The position numbers were made by a program, and so were the translations under genes. A DNA stretch of 64,000 nt. It comes from Daejeonella rubra. GTDB taxonomy: Bacteria; Bacteroidota; Bacteroidia; Sphingobacteriales; Sphingobacteriaceae. This document shows, in pieces, positions 62,989 to 64,000 of the stretch (position 1 is its first letter; each line of letters starts with the position of its first letter). Location of the stretch: assembly GCF_900103545.1 (NCBI RefSeq), contig NZ_FNHH01000005.1, positions 143,712-207,711 on the forward strand, written 5' to 3'. Under the pieces are notes generated by a model. The model was not told the origin of the DNA. It saw only the letters and a program-made list of their open reading frames with translations, and did not search any database.

Positions 62989-63912
62989 TTGAGAGCAAAT
63001 AGAATAAAAGAATATTTAATCAAGATTATAGGTCCAAAAGAGGATTTTCCCCTTGAGGCTCGTATTTTTCATACGATATGTGTCATTTCATTTCTCATTC
63101 TGACAGTAAGTATGCCGCTTAATATCTCGTATGGTTTGAATGAACTCGCTATTTTGATGGGCATTCTGCAAGCGGTGGTTATGTTGTTATATTATCTTTC
63201 CCGTGTACTTAAAAGGTTAAAGCTCAGCATTATACTTTTCGGATTGGCTGCAAATGGACTTTTCGTGACAAATTTTTATTATAACTCCGGTATCAATGGC
63301 CCGGGTTTAATGTTATTCCTGCTCTGTATTTTCCTGATAACTATAATAGTTCCGAAAAATCAATACCCTTTTTGGCTGCTGCTAAACATTTCGGAAGTGA
63401 TGATTCTGTTGTTCTTATCATACCATAACCCCTCCCTGATCGATAATCGATATCCAAATCTTTTACTGCAGTATGCCGATATCGGATCGACCTATATTCT
63501 TTCCGCTTTACTCATTTTTGCGGCTACAAATTACATTCGAAAAAGCTATAACTGGGAGAAGATTGTCGCAGAAGAAAAAGCAGAGGAGCTGAAAATATCC
63601 AATGAAACCAAGAACAAGCTCTTATCAATTCTTGCCCACGACCTGAGAGCTCCGCTCGGATCAATTCAAAATTACCTGGAGTTCCTTTCGGAGTTAGATC
63701 TGGATGAGAAGCAAAAACAAAGTATCACCTCCAGCCTATTGAGTGAAACAAAGAACACTCAGCAAATGCTCAGTAACCTTCTGTCATGGAGCAAATCTCA
63801 GATGGAAGGAGTTACAGTGAACCTGCAGGAAATTAACCTGAAAGAGGCGCTGATGCCTGCGATTCGCGCACAGCAAACAAGGGCAGAAGAAAAATCTATT
63901 CATCTTGAGTAG
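62989..63912 (+). pseudogene. Histidine kinase truncated before its ATPase domain
   Basis: The ORF starts at TTG 62989 and encodes 307 residues: six membrane helices (about 28-180, as in MASE-type sensors), a linker and an HisKA dimerisation domain with phospho-acceptor His217 in ILAHDLRAPLGS. It then stops at a TAG at 63910-63912 after KSIHLE, just before the HATPase_c domain that normally follows. The 88 bp left in the window do not continue the domain in any frame. It is thus either a pseudogene, the end of an interrupted gene, or a rare HisKA-only protein. Confidence 0.7.
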
Positions 63913-64000
63913 GCACATTTTAAAAAATCAAAATATAGGAATGACATTTTGTGCATGTGTTTTATCTTGCATTAAGAAGCAGACTAACTACATAACCTGG

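Overview
The window is a typical stretch of a Bacteroidota chromosome, most likely Sphingobacteriaceae (Pedobacter or Solitalea-like). The evidence is moderately low GC, many exported proteins with short signal peptides or lipoboxes, a carboxypeptidase-regulatory plus beta-barrel outer-membrane protein, NamZ/DUF1343, DUF1080, DUF6249 and PhoX-like proteins, and Bacteroidota-type promoters (TTG near -33, TAnnTTTG near -7). I see no rRNA, tRNA, CRISPR array, prophage or intact transposase.

Layout. 1-6.7 kb holds accessory enzymes: a maleylpyruvate-isomerase/DinB-like protein, a class-3 aldehyde dehydrogenase, an exported amidase, a degenerate FAD-oxidoreductase-like exported protein, a DinB protein and an EcsC protein. 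6.8-21 kb is a co-oriented exported peptide-degradation block: three M14 carboxypeptidase-like proteins (one with its catalytic residues rearranged or lost), an unknown exported protein, an S9 dipeptidyl-peptidase-like enzyme, a PIG-L deacetylase fused to a GATase-like domain, two tiny membrane proteins (one of 41 residues) and an SSS-family symporter. 21-24.3 kb carries two ECF sigma factors with membrane partners and a DUF6249 protein. 24.3-28.2 kb has a thioesterase, a DinB protein, a sensor kinase and gltX.

28.2-34.6 kb holds a mosaic of small repeats, a lipoprotein amidohydrolase, a YpfJ-type zinc metallopeptidase, a palindromic interspersed repeat and an FtsX/LolD-type ABC transporter pair. 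34.6-40.1 kb is gene-poor: two small genes, a roughly 650 bp island in which two MITE-like elements flank an array of short hairpins, a response regulator/TPR-kinase pair and a mini-lipoprotein. 40.1-46 kb has an unknown one-pass membrane protein, a Fic AMP-transferase with a tandem palindromic operator over its promoter and start codon, a carboxypeptidase-regulatory-domain protein, a NamZ-like muramidase and an SGNH esterase. 46-52.8 kb has an outer-membrane receptor-like barrel and a five-gene operon (two small basic exported proteins, a beta-barrel, an OmpR regulator, a sensor kinase). 52.9-64 kb has a sugar-dehydrogenase-like/cytochrome c fusion with a DUF1080 partner, DUF1801, YihY, an exported glycerophosphodiester phosphodiesterase, a LEA14-like lipoprotein, an alpha/beta hydrolase, a Tat-exported PhoX-like protein and a histidine kinase that stops before its ATPase domain.

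The strongest leads are the ExxH-swapped M14 pseudopeptidase (9675-11318), the Fic operator (42356-42427), the small-basic-protein/barrel/two-component operon (49049-52794), the MITE-flanked hairpin island (36260-36911) and a candidate ncRNA (about 16220-16387). All family names come from reading motifs by eye; no database search was run.
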